Assembly (NCBI GenBank): GCA_021292165.1
Contig: JAHFWL010001001.1
Span: forward strand, 1 to 64,000
Source of the DNA: Shinisaurus crocodilurus
Lineage: Eukaryota > Chordata > Lepidosauria > Squamata > Shinisauridae
DNA: 64,000 bases
Direction: 5' to 3'
Made by a program: the position numbers and the translations under genes. Positions 20,901-34,060 of this stretch are shown piece by piece. The notes beneath the pieces are model-generated. The model saw only the letters and a list, made by a program, of their open reading frames with translations, was not told the DNA's origin and made no database searches. Position 1 is the stretch's first letter, and the number at the start of each line of letters is the position of its first letter.

Positions 20901-23197
20901 GCCCACAAGCAGGACGTGAGTGCAGCAGCTACAAGACATACAATAGAAACGAATCCATCACAGTCATACATACAATCAGAGCTAAGTACCTTGGGTGGGA
21001 ATGCCTAAAAACAGTCAACAAATGAAGCAAGGTCAAATTGGGAATGGGGGGGGGGAAGCAGGTTTTCTGTGTAATCCATCACACCCTATTTGCAGAACAC
21101 GCAGTTGTCAGGGAGGAGGAAACACATTGGCCAGACTCAGGAAGCTGCTGAAGTCCTTTAGAACAGGGGCGAGCAGAAAGTAGATCTCCAGATGTTTTGT
21201 ACTTCAACCCCCCAGCATTCGTGACCAATGGCCATGTTGGCAGGGGTTTCTGGGAGTTGAAATCCGAATCATCTGGAGATCTACTTTCTGCCTTCCCCTA
21301 CTTTAGAATATGAGAACTGCGCTGGATCAGACCAAAGGTCTATCAAAGTCCAGCGTTCTGTTCACACATTGGTCAACCAGATGCCTTTGGGAAGCCAACA
21401 AGTAGGTTGTGAGTGCAATAGCACCTTCCCGCTCGTGTTCACTAGCAACTGGTATTAACAGGCACAATGCCTCCGATACCGGAGGGAACAGATAGCTCTT
21501 GTGATTAGCGGCCACTGATTGCCTTATCTTCCACACATTTTAAAGCCATCTGCTTTTAAAACCTTCCAGGTTGGTGGCAGTCACTACACCCTGTGGTAGC
21601 GAATTCCATCGTTGGATGATGTGCCGTGTGAAGTACTTCCTTTTATCTGTCCTGAGTCTCTCACCACTTAACTTCATTTGATGACCCCGAGGTTTTTAGT
21701 GTGGCATAGTGAATTTATAATGGGTTGGATCCAGATTTAAGCTGGATCAGCTGCGTTGGCAGAGTCAGGAAGCCCTGCTGTATGGGGTGAGCTGTGATCC
21801 CCAAAAGTCGAGCAGAGAGACCTTCTGCGAGCAGAGCCCTTCTTCTCTCAAGGGACATTCTTTCCTCTTGAGGTGGGCAGATCCTGGATCCAACTCTAAG
21901 GGTGCAATCTCATGCATGTCTAGACAGAAAAAAGTCCTACAGCTCCCAGCATGCCACAGCCAGCCATGCTGGCTGGGACACGCTGGGAGTTGTAGGACTT
22001 TTTTCTGTCTGAACATGCATAGGAGTGCGCCCTAAGTCTTTAAAGTGCTGAGATACTCTCGGTTGTTGTTATTGCGTTGCAGCAAACGGACGTGTTCCCC
22101 CCCCCCCTCTAGACAGTCTTTTTGACTTCGCAATTCCTTAACTCAACTCCCTCTAACTTCTGTTCCCTTCCTCTTTTAAATTCCTCCTTTCATCCTGTAC
22201 TCTGCAAGGCCATTCTATGGATGCAGAGGTTTTCCTCGCTGGCCCGCCCGCCAGCAGCTCAAATGGAAACATGTTACGCTTTTCATTTCTGTGCCAAGCT
22301 GCGCTATTATATAAAGATGGGAAAACCCATGAAGAAGCCTGAAACAATGAAGTGCAGGGTGCAGGGTGGGGAGTCTATTTTCTCAACCCTAGAGAGGAAA
22401 AGCTCACACAGGGAACAGCAGCCTGGAAATTGAAGCTCTTTGTTTGACTGAACAACAAAGCAGTGACTTTGATCACAGCAAACCCAGGAGACCACTAGGG
22501 AGGGGGCAAATGTATGTTTGGTTCATATTTCATTAAGACCTTACAAAGTTCACACACTTCCCTAATCAATATATGAACTGGAACACAGTTATCCTTCAAT
22601 ATTCGCACTTGTGAGAATTTTGTGATGCAGATTTCCAATCAGAAAAAGTGTGTGCAAAAATACATATATTAGTGTAGGGGTCCCCAACCCCCGGGCCACG
22701 GACCGGGACGGAACCGGCCATGGCCTGTTAGGAACCGGGCCGGGATGCGCTGTGAGCACCCCACCTGGCTCTCAGGGTGCTCACGAGCTCTAGGCGAGCA
22801 CACAGACACACCCGCCGCTCGTCCCTCTGCTCGCCTCCTGGCGAGCATTTCCGGAAAACCAGAAGTGACGTGACGGGAGACCCGTCGCGTCACTCCTGGT
22901 TCTCCTGGCGCTGCTCTTTTTATGTAAATACCATGGTAAAGTACCTTAAAACGGCCGCGAATAGAAAATTTGAGTGAATTGCAGGGCACCCCACGCAACA
23001 GACAAACGGCACCTCTGTCTGGAACATTGTGTCCGGAGAAAGCACTGTGCGATTGGCCACACTTCTGCGTATACATGGTGGGAGGGGAAATTCTGTCTAC
23101 TTATCTACCTATCTACCTATCTCCAAAGCAGGATGTTCTTGTGCAAAATCCTAGTGGCCTATTTATAAATAACCCGTTGGTTGGTTGGTTGGTTGAT

Positions 23198-23232
<35 letters not shown>

Positions 23233-23247
23233 TATCTTGCCTTCCCT

Positions 23248-23280
<33 letters not shown>

Positions 23281-26200
23281 CTAAAGCAGGATGTCCTCAT
23301 GCAAGATCCTAATGGTCTATTTATAAATAACCCCCTGTTGTTTATTTATTCATTTGTATATTGCTTCTCTCTGTGTGTGTGTATCTCCAAAACAGGATGT
23401 CCTCATGCAAAATCCTAGTGGTCTATTTATAAATAACCCCCTGTTGTTTATTTATCGGTTTGTTCGTATCTTGCTTTCCTATCACAATACACCAAAAGTG
23501 GCTTGCAAATCAAAATGCAGTCAAAAATACAGAATAAAACTGCAAAAGAATCGCAAAACCATACAATAAATTAAAAGCAAATTAGGTCAGGTCTGAGGAT
23601 CCCCCACCCCGCTACCCAGCATGTACCCTATGGTAGGCCCCATGTTTTACTCAGGAGCCAGGTCCAGCAGGACACCTCACTTTAGATGCCGATTTTTTGT
23701 TTTGTTTTTTAAGTCACCTGTGCATGTCTAAAAGCAAACACAGGGGGGAGACCAGTGGATCTCTACAAGGAGGGCATTCCAATGGTTTGGCACCACCACC
23801 TGTAAGATCCTGTCTCTTGTACCCATCTGTCTAGTCTCACAAGATGATGGGACAGAGAACAAAGCTCCTGATTGGAGTTCTACTGGGAAGGGTAGAAGAG
23901 AAGGTCTCTCTCTATTATTCTCTTTCCATTGCAGAATAATAGCTGGGTGTCCATGTCTGGTTACGATTTTCTCGAGAGGCCATCAGAGCTGAGTAGCGTT
24001 CGAACTGAATGTGCAACATACTGCATGGGGAGAGAAGCAGGGCTTCAGTGGGAGACCCTCGGTCAGCGTCTCCTGACCGGGTGCCCTCCAAACGTGTTGG
24101 ACCGCAATCCCCGTCATTTCCGGCCACGTGCTGGCTGGGGATGATGGGGGTTGTAAGCAGGGCAGCCACGTACGAATCACCAAAAAGAGAGAGCACCAAT
24201 CTGCCTAGAATGTCCGTGTGCTCATTTACACATGAAGATGCAAATTTGGACATTATTATATCAAAAGAAATCCAGCACATACATCTCACCCTAGCATGGA
24301 GGACTGTAGCCCGGCGACCTGTGTGCCTTGCTCAGCCTGCTGTCCAGCTGCTCACTGTCGATGGGCAACGTCAAGGCCCAGCCCTTGCTTCCGATGGTTC
24401 TTTATCTTTCCACCGGACTTGGACAGGACAGCCCTCCAAATATAGCAGGGGTGCAGAACCTCAGTGCCAGGGGCCAAAAGGCCACACACCCTTTCCTCAA
24501 CCAGTGATCCTTTGGTGGTTTCCCTTCTTTTCTGCTGTCCCCCCCCCCCCCATTCTCAGAGGTTGAGATGCCTCTCCCGCGGTTTAGTTTACTGGCAGCA
24601 AGAGCTTTAAGCTAAAATATGCTGGGGTGGGTGGGGGTGGTTAATTGGCCCCACCCCCTTTTGCCTTTGGCCCCGCCCATCACTCACATGTGCCCCCCCC
24701 CCGAGAGCTTCTCCCCAAAATGGAATTTTGCCCTCAGGCTGAAAGAGGTTCCCCATCCCAGAAATAGAAGATCCCTTCAAAATAGAGGACAGTCCTCTGG
24801 CAGCCCTTCAAATAGAGCAGTGTTCTCCAACCTTGGGTCCCCAGATGTTTTTGGCCTACAACTCCCAGGTATGCTGGCTGGGGCATGCTGGGAGTTGTAG
24901 GCCAAAAACATCTGGGGACCCAAGGTTGGAGAACACTGAAATAGAGGGCTCTAAAAGAGGACACTGGGCCACCCTGTAATCCAACACATCTGCGGGGGGG
25001 AGGGGCGCCAGGTTGAGGATGGCTGCTCTTGGACTTTATGGACAGTCCCTTGGCACACTGGACATTCTCTGAGTGAGTTCAAGCAGGTTGATCCATTCGC
25101 ATCTTGTCTTTTCCCTGTCAGGATTTCTCCCTTGCATGTTCATTCCCTGCTAAGCTCATCATGACTCTGGAAGCACTTTGTAACCGTCTGCATTGAGAGC
25201 TTAATTTCTTTCCATGTTAGGGCTGCTAAAACCCTTCCCTCTTTTTAAGCTGCTATTAAATTCCTCCTCTCCCTGAATTGCAAGCCGCCTTCTTCTTCTT
25301 CTTCTTCTTCTTCTTCTTCTTCTCTTCTTCTTCTTCTTCTTCTTCTTCTTCTTCTTCTTCTTCTTCTTCTTCTTCGTTCTCCTTTCCTTAGCCATCTTGT
25401 TCCACGTACTCATCTGCCTCCAAACTCCGCTTTTTCCTGCCTCCACCCTAAGGGTCGCTAATGCCAAAGGATCAAATCCACAGGGCAAAAAATAAACTTC
25501 CCTCAAGGAATGAGGATTTTAAAATACTAATACTATTAATAATGGGGAGTTTTTAAAAAAGTTTTTTATTTCTTTACCCTGAAGATCCTTCCTTTCAGAT
25601 TGTCTGAGTGATCTTAAGGGCTAGAAGCACTGCTGTTACCAAAAAAAACCCCACATACGTAAATAAATAAAACAAACTCCTTACGATTTCTAATCATGAG
25701 TTACAGAATTGGAGTGCAATTCTAGGCATGTGCATTCAGTCCAGGGTCTAAAGTTACCTAGCTGTACAACAGCAGCGGGAGGACGCCAAATTGGGGGAGG
25801 TGTTGCTATTCTGAATTTCTGACAGTTGCAACAGGCATTCCCAGGCCCTGCTACTTTTCCCATGGGCAGCTGGTTGGCCATTTGTGTGACCAGAATGCTG
25901 GACCCTTGGTCTGATCCAGCATTGCTCTTCTTATGCCCTATTTATTTATTTATTTATTTTATTAATATCCTGCCCTTTTTTTTACCTGCAAGGAACCCAG
26001 GGCAGCTTACATAATCCCCCTCCTCCATCATTTTATCCTCACACAACAACCCTGTGAGGTAGGTTATGCTGAGAGTCAAGGACTGGTCCAAAGTCACCCA
26101 GTGAGCTTCATGGCTGAGTGGGGACTAGAACCAGGATTTTAATTTTTTTATTTATTTATTACATTTATACCCCGCCTTTTTTCCTGCAAGGAACTCAAGG

Positions 26201-29200
26201 CGGCTTACATCATCATCATCATCATCCTCTCCATTTTATCCTCACAACAACCCTGTGAGGTAGGTTAGGCTGAGAGTCAGTGACTGGCCCAAAGTCACCC
26301 AGTGAGTTTCATGGCAGAGTGGGGACTAGAACCCAGATCTCCCGAGTCCCAGTCCAAAACTCTCACCACTACGCCACACTGGCTCTCAATACTCTTATGT
26401 ACCTGAGATGGAGAATTAGGGATGGAATTTTCTGTGTGCAAAGCAGTACATGGGCTCTAACCCTGAGCAATGATCCCCTTCCCTCTAGCTCTTTCAGGAG
26501 CCATTTTACACCCCCCCCACTTTGAAGCATATATCTGTAGCCTTAAGGACTAGAAACTTGGAAAATATGAAAAACGACATTATCAGAATGCTGAATACTT
26601 TGTGCTCAGTGCCAATGTCAGAGCCTGAGTGATGACAATCAATCTTGCGTATCAGCTTCTTTCTAACTAGCATGAATGTAACTGTCTTAATACTATGTCC
26701 CTCTCCACCCCGCCCACACAGCTGCCGCCCTCAGACCGGCAATCGCCGACCAAGAATTTGGTGAACGGAAGCCCTTCCAAGTGCCCACGCTTTGCCAAAG
26801 TGAGAAACTGGGAGACAGGCTCTGTGCTCAACGACACTTTGTATCTGAAGAGCACCATGGTAAGTGACGTGGCATGACCGGGCCAGCGTTTTCCAGACAT
26901 ATTTCGCCAGATCCCAGGTTCGCCATCCAGTAATACTTCAGTTAACTGCGGCTAGGTTAATGATAGCGAGGAAATGGAAAGTACAACACGTTTTTCTAAT
27001 AACTGATTGATAAGGAAGTTTGGGATATAGCCCTAAACGATAAACTAACTTGTAGTATCAAATGCAAAAAGGGACAGTTGAAGAAGAATTGTATGGATAT
27101 ATGGAATCAATTATTAGACTATGTATTAATAAAGGGGAAGGGGAGTATGCCTTGTCAGGATATAATGTTATATTTTTGGAATGTGGAATTTGATGTATAT
27201 TAGTTGGTCCCTAGGTGGGTGGGGGGTGCACCGTATGATTTATTTTAGTTGTATGTTTGTGTTTTATAGTTTTGTATGTAGTTTATAATAACTAAATAAA
27301 ATTTATTTTTTTAAAAAAAATATTTCAGGCAGCTGGTTTTCGGTGTGATGGAAGGGAAGAAAAGTGTTACTGATTCATTTTATTCTTATGGTCGTTTTAT
27401 TGCCAAGGAGGGCAAGAAGAGGTGCTTGTGGGCCAGCCTTGGCCTAACCAGCCTTTAGATTTCCCACAATGCCCCAGGTTCATGCTAGGTCCAGGAGTAT
27501 TGTGGGAAATTAACAGCATGGCTAGATCCAGCTGCCTGGCACTGCTTGGAGTCAGGCTGTAGCACCAGCCCCTGCGAGTAGGAGTGAATGGCTTTCCCCT
27601 ACTCACTTCTTTTATTGTTCTCTGGGCTTGCAGCTCCTTCCACCCCTCCTGACATCTGGTTTAACTAGCAGAATTTCTAAAACATAATTGTGGAATCGGA
27701 GCATCTGTAATTTGCAGGAGCATTGAGTTCTTCTCCTACTAGTTTGTTTCCATCTCTTCCCACACGCACACCGCATTACTGATGTGTGCACATGCATTGA
27801 TAAATCCCTGCAAAAGAGTCATTTCAACGGAAACGTCTATATGATTTGCATCAAGGTTCTCTTTGTACTGTGTTTTGCTGATGCCGTCTGTGCTCCTGCA
27901 AAAGCCTTTCACGCACAAAGAATCTTGTGACTGCCATATGTACCGCTGTTATCGAGACGGCTCTTTTGCAGTTGAATCAATCAATGCACACAAGCGCACG
28001 TGTGCCATTGATTGGTAAAACATCACGTAAGGAGGGGTGGGAAAGGCATTCATAAACTGAGGAGCATGGGCCCAAGCTAAACATAATGTTAAAGGCATCT
28101 TTTTGTATTTAACGTGTAAGTTTTTAAAAATGCAAATAGAGGTCACACAGTGAATAGCTCAATGAAAACGTCAACCCAGTGTGCGGCAGCTGTGGGGGGG
28201 AAAGCAAATTCTGTGCTAGAGAATGTTAAGAAAGGGGTGGAAAACAAAACTGCCAATATCGTCATGTCTTTACGCAAATCTGTGGCGCAACCACATTTGT
28301 ACAGTCCTAGTCGCCGCATCTCAAAAAGGATATTGAAGAGCTGGGGGTGGAAGTGCACTAAAAGGCAATCAAAATGATCAAGGAGCTAGATCAGTGTTCT
28401 CCAACCTTGGGTCCTCAGATGTTTTTGGCCTACAACTCCCGCATGCTGGGAGTTGTAGGCCAAAAGCATCTGGGGACCCAAAGGTTGGAGAACACTGATC
28501 TAGAGCAACTCTCCTATGAGGAAAGGTTTCAAGGCTTGGAGCTTTTTACTTTAGGAAAAAAAAAAAAAGGCAAGTAAGGTGGGACGTGACAAAGGTGCGT
28601 ACAATTATGCATAGTGTACAGGGAGCAGTTCTAGGATTATCTCATAATCCTAGAACCCTGGGTTGTCCAATGATTGTGAACTCATTCAGGACATGATTCA
28701 GGACCGATAAAAGGAAGTACTTCTTCAAGTACTTCAAACAGTGCATAATACTGCAATGTGCTCTATGTGGGGCTGCCCTTAAGGCTGGTCCGGAAGCTGG
28801 AGCTAGTGCAGAATGCAGCAGCTCGGCTGTTGTCAGGAGCTGCCCCTTTTCAGCATGAAATGAAACTCCTTTGCTGAAGGAACTGCACTGGCTGCCTCTA
28901 CCAGGCCAGGTTTAAGGTTAGTGTACAAAGCCCTAAACAACTTGGGACCAGAATACCTGGGAGAGCACCTTCTCCCTTACCCACCTGCCCGGTCACTGAG
29001 GTCATTGGAGGACATTCTCCTGGTAGTTCCACATGGACCAGTGGCCTGATTGGAGTCCACCAGGAGAAGAGCCTTCAGTGTGGTGGCTCCACTTCTGTGG
29101 AACTCCCTGCCTCTGGAGGTCAGGCAAACTCCGACATTGTATTGCTTTTGATGCCTGCTGAAGACTTCCTTGTTCGAGGAAGCCTTCCTTGCTGAACAGC

Positions 29201-32200
29201 CACAGTTTTGATGATGCCTTTATTTATTTATTTATTTATTACATTTTTGAATCGCCCATCTGGCCGGTCACCTGGCCAGATGTTTTCTATGCCTTGTTTT
29301 TTATTCTTTGTCTGTTTTTATCTTTTTATTGTTCACCACTCTGAAAGCTGCTTAGATATGGAGCGGTATACAAATATTGTAAATCAATAAATCGTTAAAC
29401 GATGAAATTTGTTCACACAAGATGCGCTGATGGCCACCAACCTAGTTGCGTAAAATCAGATGGTTTTAATTTCATGGAGGAGAAGGCTATCAATGGCTAT
29501 TAGTCATATGGCTTATATGCTACCTCCAGGATCAGAGGCAGTATGCCTGTGTACACCATTCGCTGAGGACTATGAGTGGGAAGGTGCTATTGCACTCATG
29601 TCCTGCTTGTGGGCTTTCCATCTGGTTGGACACTGTGGGAAAGAGGATGGTGGACTAAATAGACCATTGGTCTGATTCAGCCGGGCTCTTCTTAGGTACT
29701 TCGATAGAGACTGGACGGTGGTGCCCACTTTGGAATCTCCTACTCAGTAGCTCCATTCTGGGATGATGATCTCGGTCTAATAAACCCTTATGGTCCATCC
29801 TCACACCTCCTCACTTCATGCTCTCATGATGTGCTTCAGTGCTCCTATTGTGCCTTATGAAACCACCATTTCCCATTCACCCAGACTGGGTAAACCCTGG
29901 CTTCCCAGTGTAGCTCTGATGGCAAATGGTGATTTAATGAACCACAATAGGAGCTCTACAATTTCCATTGACTAACCAGGATATTGAACCAGAACCTGGG
30001 AGATAGGGCACGGCGCATGGTATCTCTCTTCCCACTTACCATGACACAGCCTTTCTCTGCAGATCCACTGCATTACTACAAACCACCCGGCAGGTAACCA
30101 GGATATATGTACTAAGTGGTCTTCTGAACGGTGTCTTTTCAGGTGACACCCTGCAGCGAGCAGATCTGCATGGGCTCCATTATGATGCCTTCCCAGCATG
30201 TCCGAAGGCCAGAAGAAGTTCGGACGAAGGAGCAGCTGCTCCCGCTGGCAAAAGAATTCATTGATCAGTACTATTCGTCCATCAAGAGGCAAGTCTTGTG
30301 CATGAACAGTCTGGGCCTCTGCAGTCGGCAGGGCATAGACAGTTTTGCCCCAGAAATCGTCTAGGTTCCTGCCAAAAAGAACTGGCTTTTCTATTACTAG
30401 AGCAGGTGTGCAGGACCTCTTTCAGCACGAGAGCCGAATTCCATTCCAGAAAAGATCTCAGGGGGGCGCAAGATCTTTGGGTGGTGCCAAAGGCAAAATG
30501 GGCAGTGCCAAGCTAACCAAAATGCCAGCATATTTTAGCTTAAAACTCTTACTGCCAATCACTAGGCCTTAGGAGAGGCATTTCAACCTCTTACAAGGGG
30601 GGAAACCTGTACAAAGACGGGTAAACCACCGAACGTGAAGGGTGTGTGTGGTCTTCTGGGGGACCCCCAAAGGGCCAGATTGTGAGACCTCGGACCTGAG
30701 GTTCTGCACCCTTGCACTAGATCATGGAACGTGTGTCACAAATTATTATGATTCCGACGGCCAAGTTTGGCATGGTTGTCCCCCCTTCAGATCACGACAG
30801 CTGCAAGACCTATTTGTGTGCATGTCTCTGTATGTGTCAAAAACAGGGTTGTATACTTGCGTGTAACGCGACACAGGTTTTCTCAGCATGACAGTGACAG
30901 CTGTTTGCACCTTTCCCCACACCGGCAGGTTTGGCTCCAAGGCCCACACGGAGCGGCTCGAGGAGGTAACCAAGGAGATAGAAGCTACTGACACCTACCA
31001 GCTGCGAGATACGGAGCTGATCTACGGCGCAAAACATGCCTGGCGCAACGCCGCCCGCTGCGTGGGCAGGATCCAGTGGTCCAAGCTACAGGTGAGGAAG
31101 CAGCTGCCCCAGGCACCGCTGGTAGGGAGCATGTATGAGGGACACCCCTGGGAAAGATCACATTCGTTGGCCAACTAACTCAGAGCTTCGAGACCGTAGG
31201 CCGGCTGCTGATTTTCACGGAAGTTTGGCTTCCCGGAGGATTTGATGAAGCTGGATTAACACTGCAGTGTTTCAAAAGTTCAGGATTTTTCAAGGGACAC
31301 GTCCTATCAGTTTCTTTTCATCAAACACAGGGGTGGGGAGGTGTATTTGAATACGTGCTTTGCTTTCTGTACAAATGTTAATCTTCAGTTAAACACTTTC
31401 AGAGATTTTGCATACAAGCAGTATAATCACTAGCTCCTAACACTTATTGTAAGCCTCCTTAAGGGCTTCTTTGCAGCCCTCCCCCTCCAGATGTGAGGCG
31501 GGGAGCAACAAAGTGCCCTCTGTTGCCCCCCCCCCCTTGACAATGGTCCCCACACCCCCACGTGCTTACTGATCACGGCAGCAGGCAGTCGTGTCATAGT
31601 CTGTGATGGGCACAGCTGCAAACCACCCACCGCGATAATTGCCTTCAATAATTAAATAAATTAGGGAGGTATGGGCATTTCGTTTCTGTTCGCAAATCAT
31701 GCAAACCTGTCCTGTTCGCAATCCCAAACGCAAACACAAGCAGGAGTACCTTTTTTTTGGGGGGGGGGGGATATTCTCAAATTCCCAAATTTGCAATTGT
31801 GTTCAAAAAATGTGTATTTTTACACTGCCCGGGGTCCCAATCCAGCCCTCTGAGGTTTTCCAGATGGCCGTGGTCCTTCCCGTGGCACCCCCCCTTTCCC
31901 TTCAACCATCGATTGTTTGGAGGCTTCCCAGATTTTGGGTAGTTCCCCCCCCCTTCATTCTAAACAGTTGAAATCCCCAGGGCATGGCAGGTGTGTTCAC
32001 ACTTACTAAGACTGTTTGCTTTTACCAGAAGGATGTCTGTCTTCGCCCTTAGAATGTTACATCTGTCTTCACCCTTGCCTGGCTATATACAGCACACAAT
32101 TTTTGCCCTGTTCCGAGATCCTGTTTTCAGGCTTCGGCTACCTTAACCCTAACCTAGGAGGAAATGGAGGGACAAATATTCCCCCAGGGTGTTGTGGCAT

Positions 32201-34026
32201 AACCCCACAATTCAGTTCCCTGGTGTATGTCTGCTTTAGTATGTTTAGTGTGTCTAGAATGTTGAACTGACTGGGTGTGGTTTGTGATGTCTTGGAAAGG
32301 GTGGGGGGAGGAGTATATAAGGAGTGTTTGAGTGATGTCAGAAGTAGTCAAGAAGTAGAGTGTTGGTTGTAGTGTGTTGGGAGTGTTAGAGAGTTTGGGA
32401 GTTAGGTTAGGTGGGTTATTTGTGTCTTGTTAGGAGTTTTAAGGGGAATCAGTGATTGTATGAGGAGTGAAAGTATTTAGAATTGTAGGGACTTAAGTTA
32501 ATTATAAAGTGTTTGGGGTAGGCAGGTTTTAAGTTATTTTCTGGAACTAAGATTTTGAGAATTAAAATAAACTTATTTTTATTTTGTTTGCTACCCAAAT
32601 CCTACGTGTCAGCTTGGCGTTATTAACCTGAATTACTTTCAAATCTACACACACACCTTTGTAACCTCAGTATCATAAATTTAAAAATAGATCCTTAATA
32701 ACCAGAATTAATCTTTTCCCTCATTAGTAGGGGAAAGGTTTCAATTGCCCCTCCGCTCAGGTTTTTAAGTGATGATGCTTAGCCTGAGAAGGGTTTATGC
32801 ACGTGCCCCTAAAGTGTAAGGGACCGTGTTGTCGCAGTGTCCCTTAGAATCAGGGAGGAGGCTTTGTTTGTCCAGTCCAGTCCCCTGCAGGAAAACCAGA
32901 GCTAGAGCGTACTCAAATAATGGCTGTCCAGGCTCCGCTTGAAGACCTCCCAATGAGGAAGAGCTCCCCCCCACCCCTACTCCAGGTAATTGATTCCATT
33001 GCTGAACTGCTCAAAACGTTTCTCCTAATGTTCAACCAAAATCTACCCTCCTATAACTTACGCCCATTAAATCTCATCCTTCCCTCTGAGGCAACAGAGA
33101 GAACACGTGTCAGCCCTTCCAAGTATTTGAAAAAAAATGCTATCATGTCCTCCTCTTTTCTCCAGGTGAAACACACCCAGTTCTTCCACCCTTTCACGAT
33201 ACAACTTGTTGTTTCTCATACCCTCTTGCCCTCCTCCTGACTCTACTCCCTTCAAATTTTTTCAGGTGTTCGATGCCCGGGACTGCACCACTGCCCATGG
33301 GATGTTCAACTACATTTGCAACCACATAAAATATGCCACTAACAAAGGGAACCTCAGGTACATGGTATATGTGTGAGCTCGTCTGTGTGTGCCTGTGTCT
33401 CTGTGTTCATTTTGATGCAACCCAAAACCAACAGGCTGCAGTTGATAAGGGTTATCAGAGGGTTACAATTATTATAATTACAGTAATACCTTGGATTGCA
33501 AGTAACTTGGTTTGAGAGCGTTTTGCAAGGCAAGCAAATTTTTAAATATTTATTTTTTTAATAAATTGACTTGATATACAAGCGACGTCTTGCAATACAA
33601 GTACTGTAGTACGGCTTAAATTAAAAATCTCTGTACAAATTGTTTTTGGGAATTGGCGGGGTATAAATATAATAAATAAATAAATAAAAGAGTGTTTTGG
33701 ATTACAAGCACGTTTCCAGAACAAATTATGCTCTCAATTCAAGGCATGACTGTATTACATTTATTTTTTTTGTATCCAATTGTTTATATTGAAGTCAATA
33801 TTTTGACTCAGGATATGTTATTCTAATTATAAATTATTTACTGGGTTCATTGTGTTCCACATTTTGAGACTTCGTCCTTTTGTGTGTGTATATAGTAACA
33901 TTTAACTTTTTGCAGTTGTGTGCATTCAGGCACTCCTGTTTATTGGCTATTCATTTTTGATGCAACCACCATTCTGCATTTGTTCTCATGCAAAAAATAT
34001 TAGCACACAACAGGTCTCTGCCAATT

Positions 34027-34060
<34 letters not shown>

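Noticed and set aside
25201..25506. Lys/Arg-rich open frame
   Set aside because: Translation of the (TTC)n microsatellite.
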